Source: Pseudomonas sp. CFBP 13711
GTDB lineage: Bacteria > Pseudomonadota > Gammaproteobacteria > Pseudomonadales > Pseudomonadaceae
Length of the DNA stretch: 64,000 bases
Direction: 5' to 3'
NCBI RefSeq assembly: GCF_014842265.1
Contig: NZ_JACYVI010000004.1
Span: 310,001-374,000, forward strand
The notes beneath the pieces are model-generated. The model made no database searches. It saw only the letters and a list, made by a program, of their open reading frames with translations, and had not been told where the DNA came from. Position numbers and translations under genes: made by a program. Below, one piece after another: positions 54,701 through 62,207 of the stretch (positions are counted from its first letter, which is position 1; each line of letters starts with the position of its first letter).

Positions 54701-55317
54701 AAATTGGCGTACAGCGCCAAGTGCCCCAGCGGGCCGACGGATTCACCGTTGAGGGAAAACAGGTCGGCGCCCAACGCCAGCAGGTCATCGCGGCGACACA
54801 GCACGCTGCTCAGCTCACCGATGAAATTGCAGGTGAACTCCCCCAGCAGCGCAACCACGTCAGGCCCGTGGAAAACCGTGGGCTCGGTGACGCGAAAGCG
54901 GGTCGCCAGATTCTCTTGCAGCGCCACGCCCTCGGCGTTCAACCACTGGCGGTGCGCAGTCGCCAGTGAGGCCTGGGGATTGACCTCCAGCGCCGCGACC
55001 ATCTGCTGAATGCAGTCCGGCGCCAGTACGGCGTCACCCGCCATGAACTTGATGTACTGCCCGGAAGCTTCGGCAACGGCGCGGTTGAAACAGGCGTCTG
55101 CGCCCTCGGGAAATTCGTTGCGCAGGTAGCGAATCGGCCAGCGGCACGACGCCCGGTACAGGTCCGTTACGGTTTCTGCCAGACCGTCCGTGGCGTCGTC
55201 GCAGATCACGATTTCAATGGCATCGTGGGTCTGCCCGATCACGCTGCTCAGCGCGGTTTCAAAAAAATCGGTACGGCAGACGGCGATGACGACACTGACC
55301 AGTCGTTGAGAATCCAT
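51763..55317 (-). CDS. Large multi-domain glycosyltransferase
   Basis: An 1184-residue protein with an N-terminal GT2 domain (RLVSVVIAVCRTDFFETALS; acceptor loop CDDATDG), a linker with a second GT-like part (about 300-540), a further complete GT2 domain from about residue 560 (QPLVSIIVPTKDQLPFLQRC, LLNNDTAIVHTRWLDELLNH) and a C-terminal GT1-like domain (about 890-1184). This layout is that of the large flagellin glycosyltransferases of P. syringae and relatives (Fgt-type) and of rhamnan-type polysaccharide enzymes. Its C-terminal domain is related to the partial gene at 63308. Start ATG 55317 lacks a clear ribosome site; an open in-frame extension reaches 55590. Confidence 0.85.
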   Translation of the reverse strand: MDSQRLVSVVIAVCRTDFFETALSSVIGQTHDAIEIVICDDATDGLAETVTDLYRASCRWPIRYLRNEFPEGADACFNRAVAEASGQYIKFMAGDAVLAPDCIQQMVAALEVNPQASLATAHRQWLNAEGVALQENLATRFRVTEPTVFHGPDVVALLGEFTCNFIGELSSVLCRRDDLLALGADLFSLNGESVGPLGHLALYANLLHDAELIMLPATLTGTRIAPQQLTEQGIEIVGTDSDHLPLFHRLIREAGWASTSLDNGWVSARPLSATQGFTDFNLLAQLSAPLPQRLNPQQVEAWLGHRVPTAEQQTQIDQHLADVGAPSLLVVIKDVANAPEKIQRSLDSLALHGALHAAMNVVVLTDATELLATLVGPRVTTLAIGAMNTAALLNQVVENHRFDWLIAIDAGTQFTPFGLAASALKLLASPDARAAFADEMHRRPRGGLSSAMRPDFNLDYLLSYPLLTAGHWLFRRQTLVDLGGFDERFADAAEFDLILRLYEREGAGQIVHISEPLLVCDLPEAVDNPDEIATLQRHLQVRGYPRAVIEHTLPRRYHVRYGHTDQPLVSIIVPTKDQLPFLQRCVETLLHTTRYLNYELLIVDNNSETPEALEWLARIDALGSAQVRVLRYPHPFNYSRINNVAAAQAKGDYLVLLNNDTAIVHTRWLDELLNHALRPEVGVVGAKLLFPNGRMQHAGVRLGMDGPAGHQHIGEPGHIQGYMQRVQVDQDLSAVTAACLMVRRSIYEAVGGLDEEAFVVSYNDVDLCMKVGALGYLNVWTPHSVLIHEGSVSQTHVDTATQQAKRKRFVGEQLAMYRKWLPTLANDSAFNRNLSFDLQSVELELNMPLVWRPMAWRRDPVVLAYPAGLWASPHERVIAPFETLQAAGVVDGMLSSQALSIPQEGRFKPNVVVFQARLDADHLQTIARAQLLPDAFVVLDINDLQLGSRTPGEDPFAFDAECVDLLQKSLHQAHRVIASTQVLADIAREFHADVRLLPSRLSPQVWGNLVSRRGVGGKPRVGLVSDRWQPQDLHMMLAVVEALAGEVEWIVLGDDQGVLRSHAHESHDRPPAEQYATAVADLNLDLALLPAVDNLFGACKNNITLLQLGACGVPVICSDVRAYAGELPVTRVPNTLEAWVNLIRAHTMDLTSAALLGDDLREQVLRDWMFDDAAVQAWREAWLP

Positions 55318-55671
55318 GGGGGTATCCGGTAGTTGAAAAACGTGCCTCGAACATCGGCGCATTGACAGCAGAACGGGGGGCGCAAGCGACCCGTCATGAA
55401 AATGACGCCTCGGGCATGAACATCCGATGAAGCAATATTCCGGCCAACGGATGGGCATCAGGTTTTGCCGTGAAACCTGCACCTGCTGGCCAATTAGTGG
55501 CCCTGCGAGGGTGGCCAGTTGTGCTTGCGTGATAGGTCTTGAGGCCTGCTGGAAAGCGTGCTTGAGTAGATTAATGATCGTCGTATTCATGCCGATACTC
55601 GAAAGACAGGCGGCTTTGCTTCACTCCGATCACCTTCCAATCACTGCTCCAGGCAGACAGCGGGACATACC
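55318..55671. other. Divergent intergenic region
   Basis: A 354-base region between the large glycosyltransferase and the first methyltransferase. A minus-strand open frame continuous with the glycosyltransferase starts MNTTIINLLKHAFQQ, which might be a real N-terminal extension; family similarity is not evident. CGTCATGAAAATGACG (about 55392-55407) is a 6-base-pair hairpin on either strand. No firm promoter motif was found. Confidence 0.5.
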
Positions 55672-56250
55672 ATGGCAACACCTTCGAAATTCGATAACGA
55701 CACGTTCCAGCTGGCCCGCGATCACTTGCAGCACTTCGTCAAGAAGACCGCCGAGTTGCTCCACGAAGAGACCGGACGGTTGTTGGAAGTCGGGCCCCAG
55801 GAGCGTTCGCTGGTTCGGGAAAGTTTCACCCAGTTCGCCGTTGATACCTTCGACATCGTCGACACTTACGGGCCGACCCTTGTTGGCGATATCACCCGCA
55901 AGAACGAATTCATTGCCGACAGCGCCTATGACTGCGTCGTTTGCATGGAAGTCATCGAGCACACGCTGAACCCGTTCGACACCATCAAGGAGATTCGCCG
56001 CATCCTCAAACATGAGGGTTATCTGCTGATTTCCGCCCCATTGAACTGGCGCATACACGGTCCGAGCCCGGACTGCTGGCGCATTACCGAACATGGCTGG
56101 AATGCGCTGCTGCGCGACTTCGATATCGTCGAGATCGATATTCTCGAATCCCCGGACCGTGAACTGTTCCCGATTCGCTATAACGTCCTTGCCCGGTGTA
56201 ACAAGTTCAAGGAAACCAAAGACAGCGAACTGACGTTCCGTTTCATATGA
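55672..56250 (+). CDS. Class I SAM-dependent methyltransferase
   Basis: A 192-residue soluble methyltransferase with the Methyltransf_11-type pattern: SAM site GRLLEVGPQERSLVRES (about residues 35-51), YDCVVCMEVIEHTLNPFDTI near 85-105 and the post-motif IRRILKHEGYLLISAPLNW. It would methylate a small acceptor, plausibly a sugar hydroxyl in this cluster (inference). Its stop overlaps the start of the dioxygenase gene by ATGA. Confidence 0.85.
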   Translation: MATPSKFDNDTFQLARDHLQHFVKKTAELLHEETGRLLEVGPQERSLVRESFTQFAVDTFDIVDTYGPTLVGDITRKNEFIADSAYDCVVCMEVIEHTLNPFDTIKEIRRILKHEGYLLISAPLNWRIHGPSPDCWRITEHGWNALLRDFDIVEIDILESPDRELFPIRYNVLARCNKFKETKDSELTFRFI

Positions 56251-57095
56251 ACGCCGCCGTGCACGACACCGTGAAGTCCCTTGAGGCGCTGATTCCCGCG
56301 CTCTCGTCGGGCACGTTCAACGTCGACGTGTTCCGCAAGACAGGCGTCTTCGTGGTGCGCAACGCCGTGCCACGGGCGGTCGTAGAAGCATGGCAAGACG
56401 AGTGGAAAAGCTTTTACAGCGCGGTGCTGAAGAAGGGCCGGGACGTCAATCGTGCCAACCCGGTGTCCCTCAACGAACAGCTGCCCGAAGGCCTCGCGCA
56501 CCTGTACCGCGAGCCGGTTTTCGCTAATACGCTGAAGCCGCTGATGGGCGAGCACATCGCGTTGTATAACCATCGCTTTGTGATCAAGGACGCGCTGAGT
56601 GCGAACAAAGTGTTTTTGCACCAGGACAGTTGTTATCACGCAGGCAATAGCAACAAGTGCAGCGTTTTTGTGGCGATCAGCGCCGTGAACAAAGACAACG
56701 GCGGCATGACGTTTCATGTGGGCTCACACGCGTTGGGTTCTCTGGGCGATGCCGGTGAGATCAATCCCGCCAGTTTCGAGGTGCAGTGGCCGACGGTCAC
56801 CCCCGAACTTGCGCCGGGCGACTTCGTGATAATGGACAGTCGCTTGTGGCATGAGTCAGGACCGAACGTTTCGGGCGTCGATCGCATCATGGCCGACATG
56901 ATTATCCAGCCTGCCGACGACCCCACCGGGCAAGAACTGATCTGCGGCGAATGGCAGACCAACCTATTTTTCTCGCCCAAAGACATCACGCGTCACTTCG
57001 TCAATTCACGCATTCTGAAGATCGTTAAATACGAAAGAGAACTGGCGCAGTTGAAGGCCGACGCCGCACGTGTCGCCACTGACTCAACCGAATGA
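56247..57095 (+). CDS. Phytanoyl-CoA dioxygenase (PhyH) family protein
   Basis: A 282-residue 2-oxoglutarate/Fe(II) oxygenase. The iron ligands appear as His and Asp in FLHQDSCYHAG (about residues 126-136) and the distal His in DSRLWHESGPN (about 205), followed by Arg in VDRIMADM for 2-oxoglutarate. Such enzymes hydroxylate acyl chains or small molecules. Its placement with methyltransferases, ACP and KAS III suggests hydroxylation of an acyl or sugar moiety. Coupled to the preceding methyltransferase gene. Confidence 0.85.
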   Translation: MNAAVHDTVKSLEALIPALSSGTFNVDVFRKTGVFVVRNAVPRAVVEAWQDEWKSFYSAVLKKGRDVNRANPVSLNEQLPEGLAHLYREPVFANTLKPLMGEHIALYNHRFVIKDALSANKVFLHQDSCYHAGNSNKCSVFVAISAVNKDNGGMTFHVGSHALGSLGDAGEINPASFEVQWPTVTPELAPGDFVIMDSRLWHESGPNVSGVDRIMADMIIQPADDPTGQELICGEWQTNLFFSPKDITRHFVNSRILKIVKYERELAQLKADAARVATDSTE

Positions 57096-57223
57096 TTCAA
57101 CACGCCGGACCTGTCCGCGCGTTGCAGGTATCAGTCGATACCGCCCCCTGAACACTGACCCCGCTGGCGCAGCTTGACCCAATTATGCGCCCCTGCGTCT
57201 GACAACCGATTTGAGGAGAGAAA

Positions 57224-57934
57224 ATGGATACCTGTCTCGCGACCCGCACATACGCGCCTTCAGCGCTGATGCACATTCGGCCCTACCGCGTGCTGAGCAT
57301 TGAGGACGGCCGGGAAGAAGAGGTCAAATTCTTCATGCCCCCCGCCGACGGCGCCGGCAGCCTGACGGCATTTGAATCGGTGATGCTGCTCAAGCTGGTC
57401 CGCGCCATCAACCCGGACTTCGTGTTCGAGTTCGGCACCTTCGACGGGCGCACCACCCGATTGGTGCTGGAAGATCTGCCGGACAACGGCGACAGCGAGC
57501 CACGCATTTACACGCTGGACCTGCCGGACACCGACGGCGTCGTGTTTCAGGGCGATGACAAGTTGCTCGCCGAAAAGGCCGTGCTGTCGAGCCGCAAGTA
57601 CAACCAGTCGCCGAAAAAGGCCATGGTCAGGCAGATCCTGCAAGACTCCATGACCTTTGATCCGTCGCCCTATGCGGGCAAGTTCGATTTCATCTTTGTC
57701 GATGCCAACCACGAGTACGAATACGTCAAGCGCGACACCGAAAACTCGCTGAAGATGCTCGGTGGCGACAGCAGCTGCATCGTCTGGCATGACTACGGTA
57801 ATCCGCAGTTTCCCGAGCTGACCCGCTACCTGGAAGACCTGGCCGGCAGCCTGGAGTTGTATCACATCGAAGGCACGATGCTGGTGTTCCACATGCGCGG
57901 CGCGAAGATCGGTGAGGAAAGAACTGCAGAGTAA
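57224..57934 (+). CDS. Class I SAM-dependent methyltransferase (Methyltransf_24 type)
   Basis: A 236-residue protein. The SAM-binding motif is FVFEFGTFDGRTTRLVLE (about residues 65-82), with an acidic loop IYTLDLPDT and the DFIFVDANHEYEYV block near 145 typical of macrocin-O-methyltransferase or cephalosporin-hydroxylase-like enzymes. CIVWHDYGNPQF near 175 supplies a probable metal-binding aspartate. A strong GAGGAGAG ribosome site precedes ATG 57224. It is separated from the dioxygenase by 128 bases with no clear terminator. Confidence 0.85.
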   Translation: MDTCLATRTYAPSALMHIRPYRVLSIEDGREEEVKFFMPPADGAGSLTAFESVMLLKLVRAINPDFVFEFGTFDGRTTRLVLEDLPDNGDSEPRIYTLDLPDTDGVVFQGDDKLLAEKAVLSSRKYNQSPKKAMVRQILQDSMTFDPSPYAGKFDFIFVDANHEYEYVKRDTENSLKMLGGDSSCIVWHDYGNPQFPELTRYLEDLAGSLELYHIEGTMLVFHMRGAKIGEERTAE

Positions 57935-58024
57935 TGACGATGGGCGCTGATCCAGCGCGGGCCACCGTAGTGGCCCGCAAAGACAGGATTCCGCCGCTGG
58001 AGATTGACTGGGTGTGCCGGCGTC

Positions 58025-58047
58025 TTCGCGAGCAAGCTCGCTCCCAC
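58025..58047. repeat. Single REP palindrome
   Basis: GCGAGCAAGCTCGC core with flanking TTC and TCCCAC, the second REP family. It is the only clear feature of the 57935-58217 stretch, which otherwise has no gene. Confidence 0.85.
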
Positions 58048-58217
58048 GATTGATCGCAGAACGCCTGACCTACGTCGTTGGCTGCAGTCAATCCAGATAC
58101 AACGGCCTGGTCGCATCTCGAGCGCGCCGTTTTTTTGTCTCCCCTCAATTCTTCCAACTTTCCCGGAAACCCCTGTACCCCATACGATCCGTGGCCTGGC
58201 GCCTGCTTTTCGGGTTC

Positions 58218-58232
58218 TGGTTCGGAACTTGC
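58218..58232 (+). promoter_or_regulatory. Putative sigma-54 (RpoN) -24/-12 promoter for the ACP gene
   Basis: TGGTTCGGAACTTGC matches TGGCACG-N4-TTGC, with GG and GC at the required 10-base spacing. The -12 GC lies 59 bases before the ACP start. In Pseudomonas sigma-54 with FleQ drives early flagellar genes, which fits a flagellin-modification role. An overlapping weaker GG-N10-GC match lies about 25 bases upstream. Confidence 0.55.
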
Positions 58233-58290
58233 TTCAGTCCCACTACGCATCGGCGAAGGCGTCCGATCATGGTCCGTGGAGTGGCGAGAG

Positions 58291-58518
58291 ATGGTAGAGC
58301 AAGCAGTGGCACTGGAAGAGCAAGTCGTCGCGTTGATCGAAGAAGCGATGGAAGCCGATGAGGGCACCCTCAAAGTCGACCAGCCGCTGGACTGGGATTC
58401 GATTGCCCTGGTGACCTTTATGGCCCTGGTCGACGAGCGCCTGGAGAAAACCATTTCGGCTTCGCGCCTGAACAAGTGCGAAACCGTCCGGGACGTCATC
58501 ACGCTGGTTTCGGAATAA
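58291..58518 (+). CDS. Acyl carrier protein
   Basis: A 75-residue acidic ACP. The phosphopantetheine serine is Ser37 in PLDWDSIALVTFM. Helices I-III are recognisable, and the chain ends EKTISASRLNKCETVRDVIT. It is shorter than fatty-acid AcpP and diverges in the DSL motif (DSI), as in dedicated pathway ACPs. ATG 58291 is preceded by a GGCGAGAG stretch. It should carry the acyl chain handled by the KAS III, SDR and oxygenase enzymes that follow. Confidence 0.88.
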   Translation: MVEQAVALEEQVVALIEEAMEADEGTLKVDQPLDWDSIALVTFMALVDERLEKTISASRLNKCETVRDVITLVSE

Positions 58519-58629
58519 ACCCGGTTTCCGGATAAGGCGCTCCATTACCGAAAGCGCTTCAACATCAGGGCAGCCACGCGGCCCTGGCTGTAGCGCTCTC
58601 ACGCGTGACCCCGTTTTCTGGACAGACTC

Positions 58630-59700
58630 ATGACGTGCACAGCCTCACAACGGATCGCGCCGGACCTGGTGAAAGCCTACTGGCATCCGCTTTGCCTGAA
58701 GTCGCAAGTGGCCGACGACAAGGATTTTGTGCGCTTCAATGTGCTGGATTTCGAAGTCGTGGTTTTCAATGACGCGGGCAATCTGATCGCCTTCGACAAC
58801 CGCTGCCCCCACCGGGGGACGCGGTTTTTCACCGAAGACGCAGGCCAGCAACGGATTCTGTGTCCCTATCACGGCTGGAACTACGCCGCCGGACAGCTGC
58901 GCATCCCTGACGCCAAGCGTTTCGTCGGTTGTGACATCGGCAGCGCCAGCCTGAATTTCTTCAAGCTGGCGACCTGTGGCGAGCTGGTGTTTTTTGCCAT
59001 CGAACCCCGGGCGTCGCTGCCTGACCAGTTGGGTCAGCACATCTTCACCTTGCTTGAGCAGACCACCCCGGATTTGAACAAGCCCTCGGATTTCAATCGC
59101 TACGTGTTTGAAGCCGACTGGCCGATTGCCCTGGAAAACGCCCTCGAGCCGTACCACATCCCCCTCGTGCACCGGGACACCCTCGCGACCCTGAAACTGG
59201 GCATCGGCGAGAATGTGTTTTACGGCGAGAACTCCATCTGGTACGCCCCGGTGGAGAACGAGAAAGTCGCCCGACGGCTGGAAAGCCTGTCGCGCTTTTT
59301 CACCCCGAGGGAGGCCTACGCGGGGTACGTGAGCCTCTTTCTGTATCCGTTTTCGATGCTGTCCTCGACTTACGGTTACTCGTGGTCGATGCAGAATTTC
59401 TTTCCTTCTGCACAACCCGACCGGACCTGGTTCACCAGCCAGCTGTACCCGCTGCGGGCCGCGTCCGAGCGATACGACGAGATCGTGTCCACGTTCATGA
59501 CGTCCACGGCCGAGAACAACCGGACCGTGTTCGAAGAAGATCACACCATCTGCAAACGAATTCCTGGCGACACCTGGTCCTGGAATGCCCCGCGGTATTA
59601 CAGCTCGCTGGAAGCCAAGCTTCTGCATTTTCGGGCGTCCTGCGCGGAGTGGGCACGACAGGCCGGTGCCGTCACAACGGTTGACGAGGAACGGGTATGA
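58630..59700 (+). CDS. Rieske non-heme iron oxygenase, alpha-subunit type
   Basis: A 356-residue oxygenase. The Rieske 2Fe-2S ligands are Cys59, His61, Cys78 and His81 (NRCPHRGTRFF and LCPYHGWNY). The mononuclear iron motif is ENALEPYHIPLVH, with Glu173, His176 and His181. It should hydroxylate or demethylate an acyl, aromatic or sugar substrate using electrons from an unlinked reductase. It overlaps the first KAS III gene by ATGA, making a coupled unit. An oxygenase of this class in an acyl-sugar cluster is unusual. Confidence 0.9.
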   Translation: MTCTASQRIAPDLVKAYWHPLCLKSQVADDKDFVRFNVLDFEVVVFNDAGNLIAFDNRCPHRGTRFFTEDAGQQRILCPYHGWNYAAGQLRIPDAKRFVGCDIGSASLNFFKLATCGELVFFAIEPRASLPDQLGQHIFTLLEQTTPDLNKPSDFNRYVFEADWPIALENALEPYHIPLVHRDTLATLKLGIGENVFYGENSIWYAPVENEKVARRLESLSRFFTPREAYAGYVSLFLYPFSMLSSTYGYSWSMQNFFPSAQPDRTWFTSQLYPLRAASERYDEIVSTFMTSTAENNRTVFEEDHTICKRIPGDTWSWNAPRYYSSLEAKLLHFRASCAEWARQAGAVTTVDEERV

Positions 59701-60800
59701 GTAGCGTCACTGGCAGTAGCGCTGACGCAGTGCGCAGCATTGCCAACGTCAAAATCAGGGGCATCGCCTGTGCGCTGCCCAAGGGCGTGTCGGATGTCGC
59801 GGACCTGACCGGGCGCTTCGGCGACGAGAGCATCGCCAAGATCATGGCCAGCACCGGCATCGAGCGCCGGCATGTGGTGCAGGACGAATGCACGTCGGAC
59901 CTGTGTGTCGAGGCGGCCGAGCGTCTGTTGGCGGATCTGGCCATCGACAAAACGTCCATCGACACGCTGATCTTCATCACCCAGACCCCGGACTACGTGC
60001 TCCCGGCCACCGCCTGCACCTTGCAACGGCGCCTCGGTTTGCCGGTCACCACCGCCGCGCTCGATGTGAACATGGGCTGCTCGGGTTACGTGTATGGACT
60101 GTGGATGGCGTCGGCGATGATCGCCGGTGGCGGCAGCCGACGCGTACTGCTGCTGGTCGGCGACACCATCAGCAAACTGGTAGCGCCGGGCGATCGCTCG
60201 GTGGCCGCGCTGTTTGGCGATGCCGGTTCCGCCACGTTGCTCGACCACGATGACACCGTTGCCGGCGCGCCTTTCGTGCTTGGCACCGATGGCCGTGGCG
60301 AGAAGAACCTTATCGTGCCCGGCGGCGGGTTTCGTGACCGCAAGGGGGCCGATGGCTCCACCAGTGAAGACGATGTGCGTGGCCCGTTCGACCTGTACAT
60401 GAACGGCACCGAGATCTTTGCCTTCACCCTGGCCCGCGTGCCGGGGCTGGTGCGCACCCTGGAAAAGCACGCCGAGGAACAGCAACGCTCCATCGACAAA
60501 TATGTGTTCCATCAGGCCAACCGCTTCATGCTCGAGCACTTGTCGAAGAAGACCAAGTTGCCGGCGGAAAAGGTCGTGCTCAATCTGCAGAACGTCGGCA
60601 ACACCAGCAGCGCGTCGATTCCCTTGGCGTTGAGTCTTGGCGCGAATGCGGCCACGGCCGACAGCGGCTCGACCCTGCACGGCCAGCACTTGCTCGCCGG
60701 TTTCGGCGTGGGGTATTCGTGGGCCGGTTGCATCGTCGATCTCGACAACACGTGGATCAGCCCGCTGACGCTGGTCGGCACAGACAGTAGCGAGGCGTAA
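59697..60800 (+). CDS. 3-oxoacyl-ACP synthase III (KAS III, FabH-like), first copy
   Basis: A 367-residue condensing enzyme. The catalytic triad is Cys128 (NMGCSGYVYG), His272 (VFHQANRFM) and Asn302 (NVGNTSSAS), the latter two 30 residues apart as in FabH. Such enzymes prime or elongate a short acyl chain on ACP. It is about 35 residues longer than FabH and lies in a specialised cluster, so a biosynthetic role apart from fatty-acid synthesis is likely. In P. syringae flagellin-glycosylation islands a KAS III homolog (orf3) is next to the glycosyltransferases, matching this context. Confidence 0.9.
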   Translation: MSSVTGSSADAVRSIANVKIRGIACALPKGVSDVADLTGRFGDESIAKIMASTGIERRHVVQDECTSDLCVEAAERLLADLAIDKTSIDTLIFITQTPDYVLPATACTLQRRLGLPVTTAALDVNMGCSGYVYGLWMASAMIAGGGSRRVLLLVGDTISKLVAPGDRSVAALFGDAGSATLLDHDDTVAGAPFVLGTDGRGEKNLIVPGGGFRDRKGADGSTSEDDVRGPFDLYMNGTEIFAFTLARVPGLVRTLEKHAEEQQRSIDKYVFHQANRFMLEHLSKKTKLPAEKVVLNLQNVGNTSSASIPLALSLGANAATADSGSTLHGQHLLAGFGVGYSWAGCIVDLDNTWISPLTLVGTDSSEA

Positions 60801-61562
60801 GTGCAGAGCAATCCTTTTTCCCTGGACGGCATGTCCATCCTGGTCACCGGCGCGTCTTCCGGGATCGGCCGTGAAGTGGCGATCTGGCTGAGCCGACAGG
60901 GCGCACGAATCGTCGCCGTGGCCCGTGACGCTCAACGCCTGGAAGAAACCCTGAGCCAGTTGCAAGGCGAAGGGCATTCGGTCGAAGTCTTTGATTTTCT
61001 GGGTGGCGGCGATGTCTCCGCCTGGCTGAAAGCACTGTCGCGCAACGGCTCGCCATTCGACGGTCTGGTGCATGCGGCAGGCGTGCAATTGCCGCTGCCG
61101 ATTCGGGCCATGGGCCTGGATCACTGGGAAACCATTTTCGCCACCAACGTCACGTCCGGTTTTTCCCTGATCAAGGCGTTCAGGCAAAAAGGCGTGTGCC
61201 GCAACCCGTCGAGCATCGTCATGCTGTCGTCGGTCATGGCTCAGGTCGCCCAACCCGCGTTGATCGGTTACTGCGCGAGCAAGGGCGCGGTTGAATCCAT
61301 GGTTCGCGCCGCCGCCCTTGAGCTGGCGCGGGAAGGCATTCGCGTCAACGCCATTGCGCCCGGCGTGATCAAAACCGAAATGGCGGAGAAACTCGAAGGC
61401 CTGGTCGGCGAAGACGCCATGGCCGCCATCGAACGCAAACATCCGCTGGGGCTCGGTCATCCGCTGGACGTGGCCTACGCCGTCAATTATCTGCTGTCAC
61501 CGGCCGCGCGCTGGGTCACGGGTACGTCGCTGGTTGTCGATGGAGGTTACCTGGCCGAATGA
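60801..61562 (+). CDS. Short-chain dehydrogenase/reductase, FabG-like
   Basis: A 253-residue SDR. The NAD(P) motif TGASSGIG is at residues 16-23, and Ser143/144, Tyr157 and Lys161 (MLSSVMAQV and YCASK) form the catalytic set. It probably reduces the 3-oxoacyl-ACP made by the KAS III enzymes to 3-hydroxyacyl-ACP. The start is GTG 60801, directly after the KAS III stop; ATG 60831 would cut into the start of the Rossmann strand. It overlaps the next gene by ATGA. Confidence 0.9.
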   Translation: MQSNPFSLDGMSILVTGASSGIGREVAIWLSRQGARIVAVARDAQRLEETLSQLQGEGHSVEVFDFLGGGDVSAWLKALSRNGSPFDGLVHAAGVQLPLPIRAMGLDHWETIFATNVTSGFSLIKAFRQKGVCRNPSSIVMLSSVMAQVAQPALIGYCASKGAVESMVRAAALELAREGIRVNAIAPGVIKTEMAEKLEGLVGEDAMAAIERKHPLGLGHPLDVAYAVNYLLSPAARWVTGTSLVVDGGYLAE

Positions 61563-62200
61563 ACACCAAAAAACTCATTATCGTCGGCGCAGGCGGGCTG
61601 GGCCGTGAGGTCCATTCCTGGCTCAAGGACTGGGTCGAGCACAACCCGGATTACGTCATTGGCGGCTTCATTGATGACGGGAGCCTGTCGCTCAATCGCT
61701 TCAATCATTACGCCGACATCCTCTCGACCATCGACGCCTACGAACCGGCGGACGATGAGCTGCTGCTCTGCGCCATCGGCAAGCCCGCCGACAAGAAGTA
61801 CGTGGTGGAAAAGCTGCTGGCCAAGGGCGCGGCGTTCTTCACGCTGATTCACCCGACGGCCATCGTTGGCGAGAACGTGACGATCGGGCAGGGCGTGCTG
61901 GTCTGTCCGTTTTCGGTGCTGTCGGTTGATCTGGTCGTTGGCGATTTCGTCACGATCAACTCGCTGTGCACCGTCGGCCATGACACCGTCATCGGCCAGT
62001 TCTCGACCCTCAGCGGGCACTGTGATCTGACCGGCGGCGCGGTGCTGGAAGACGAAGTGTTCCTCGGTTCGCGCGCCTCCGTGCTGCCCAAGGTGCGCGT
62101 CGGAAAAGGGGCTGTGGTCGGCGCCGGCAGCGTGGTGCTGCGGGCGGTCAAACCCGGCAGCGTGGTTTTCGGTGTGCCGGCCAAGTGCATCTCAGGATAA
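61559..62200 (+). CDS. NeuD/PglD-type sugar O-/N-acyltransferase, left-handed beta-helix
   Basis: A 213-residue protein with an N-terminal Rossmann-like part (LIIVGAGGLGREVHSWL) and C-terminal hexapeptide repeats (NVTIGQGVLVCPFSVLS, HDTVIGQFSTLSGHC, GSRASVLPKVRVG). The catalytic His is likely in VGHDTVIG. PglD and NeuD acetylate amino-sugars; here the partner ACP/KAS III genes suggest that it transfers a longer acyl group, as VioB-like enzymes do in viosamine pathways (inference). It is coupled to the SDR gene. Confidence 0.88.
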   Translation: MNTKKLIIVGAGGLGREVHSWLKDWVEHNPDYVIGGFIDDGSLSLNRFNHYADILSTIDAYEPADDELLLCAIGKPADKKYVVEKLLAKGAAFFTLIHPTAIVGENVTIGQGVLVCPFSVLSVDLVVGDFVTINSLCTVGHDTVIGQFSTLSGHCDLTGGAVLEDEVFLGSRASVLPKVRVGKGAVVGAGSVVLRAVKPGSVVFGVPAKCISG

Positions 62201-62207
62201 GAACCAC

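Noticed and set aside
59598..61460. Minus-strand open frame of 620 residues
   Set aside because: It lies opposite the KAS III and SDR genes, which have full active sites.
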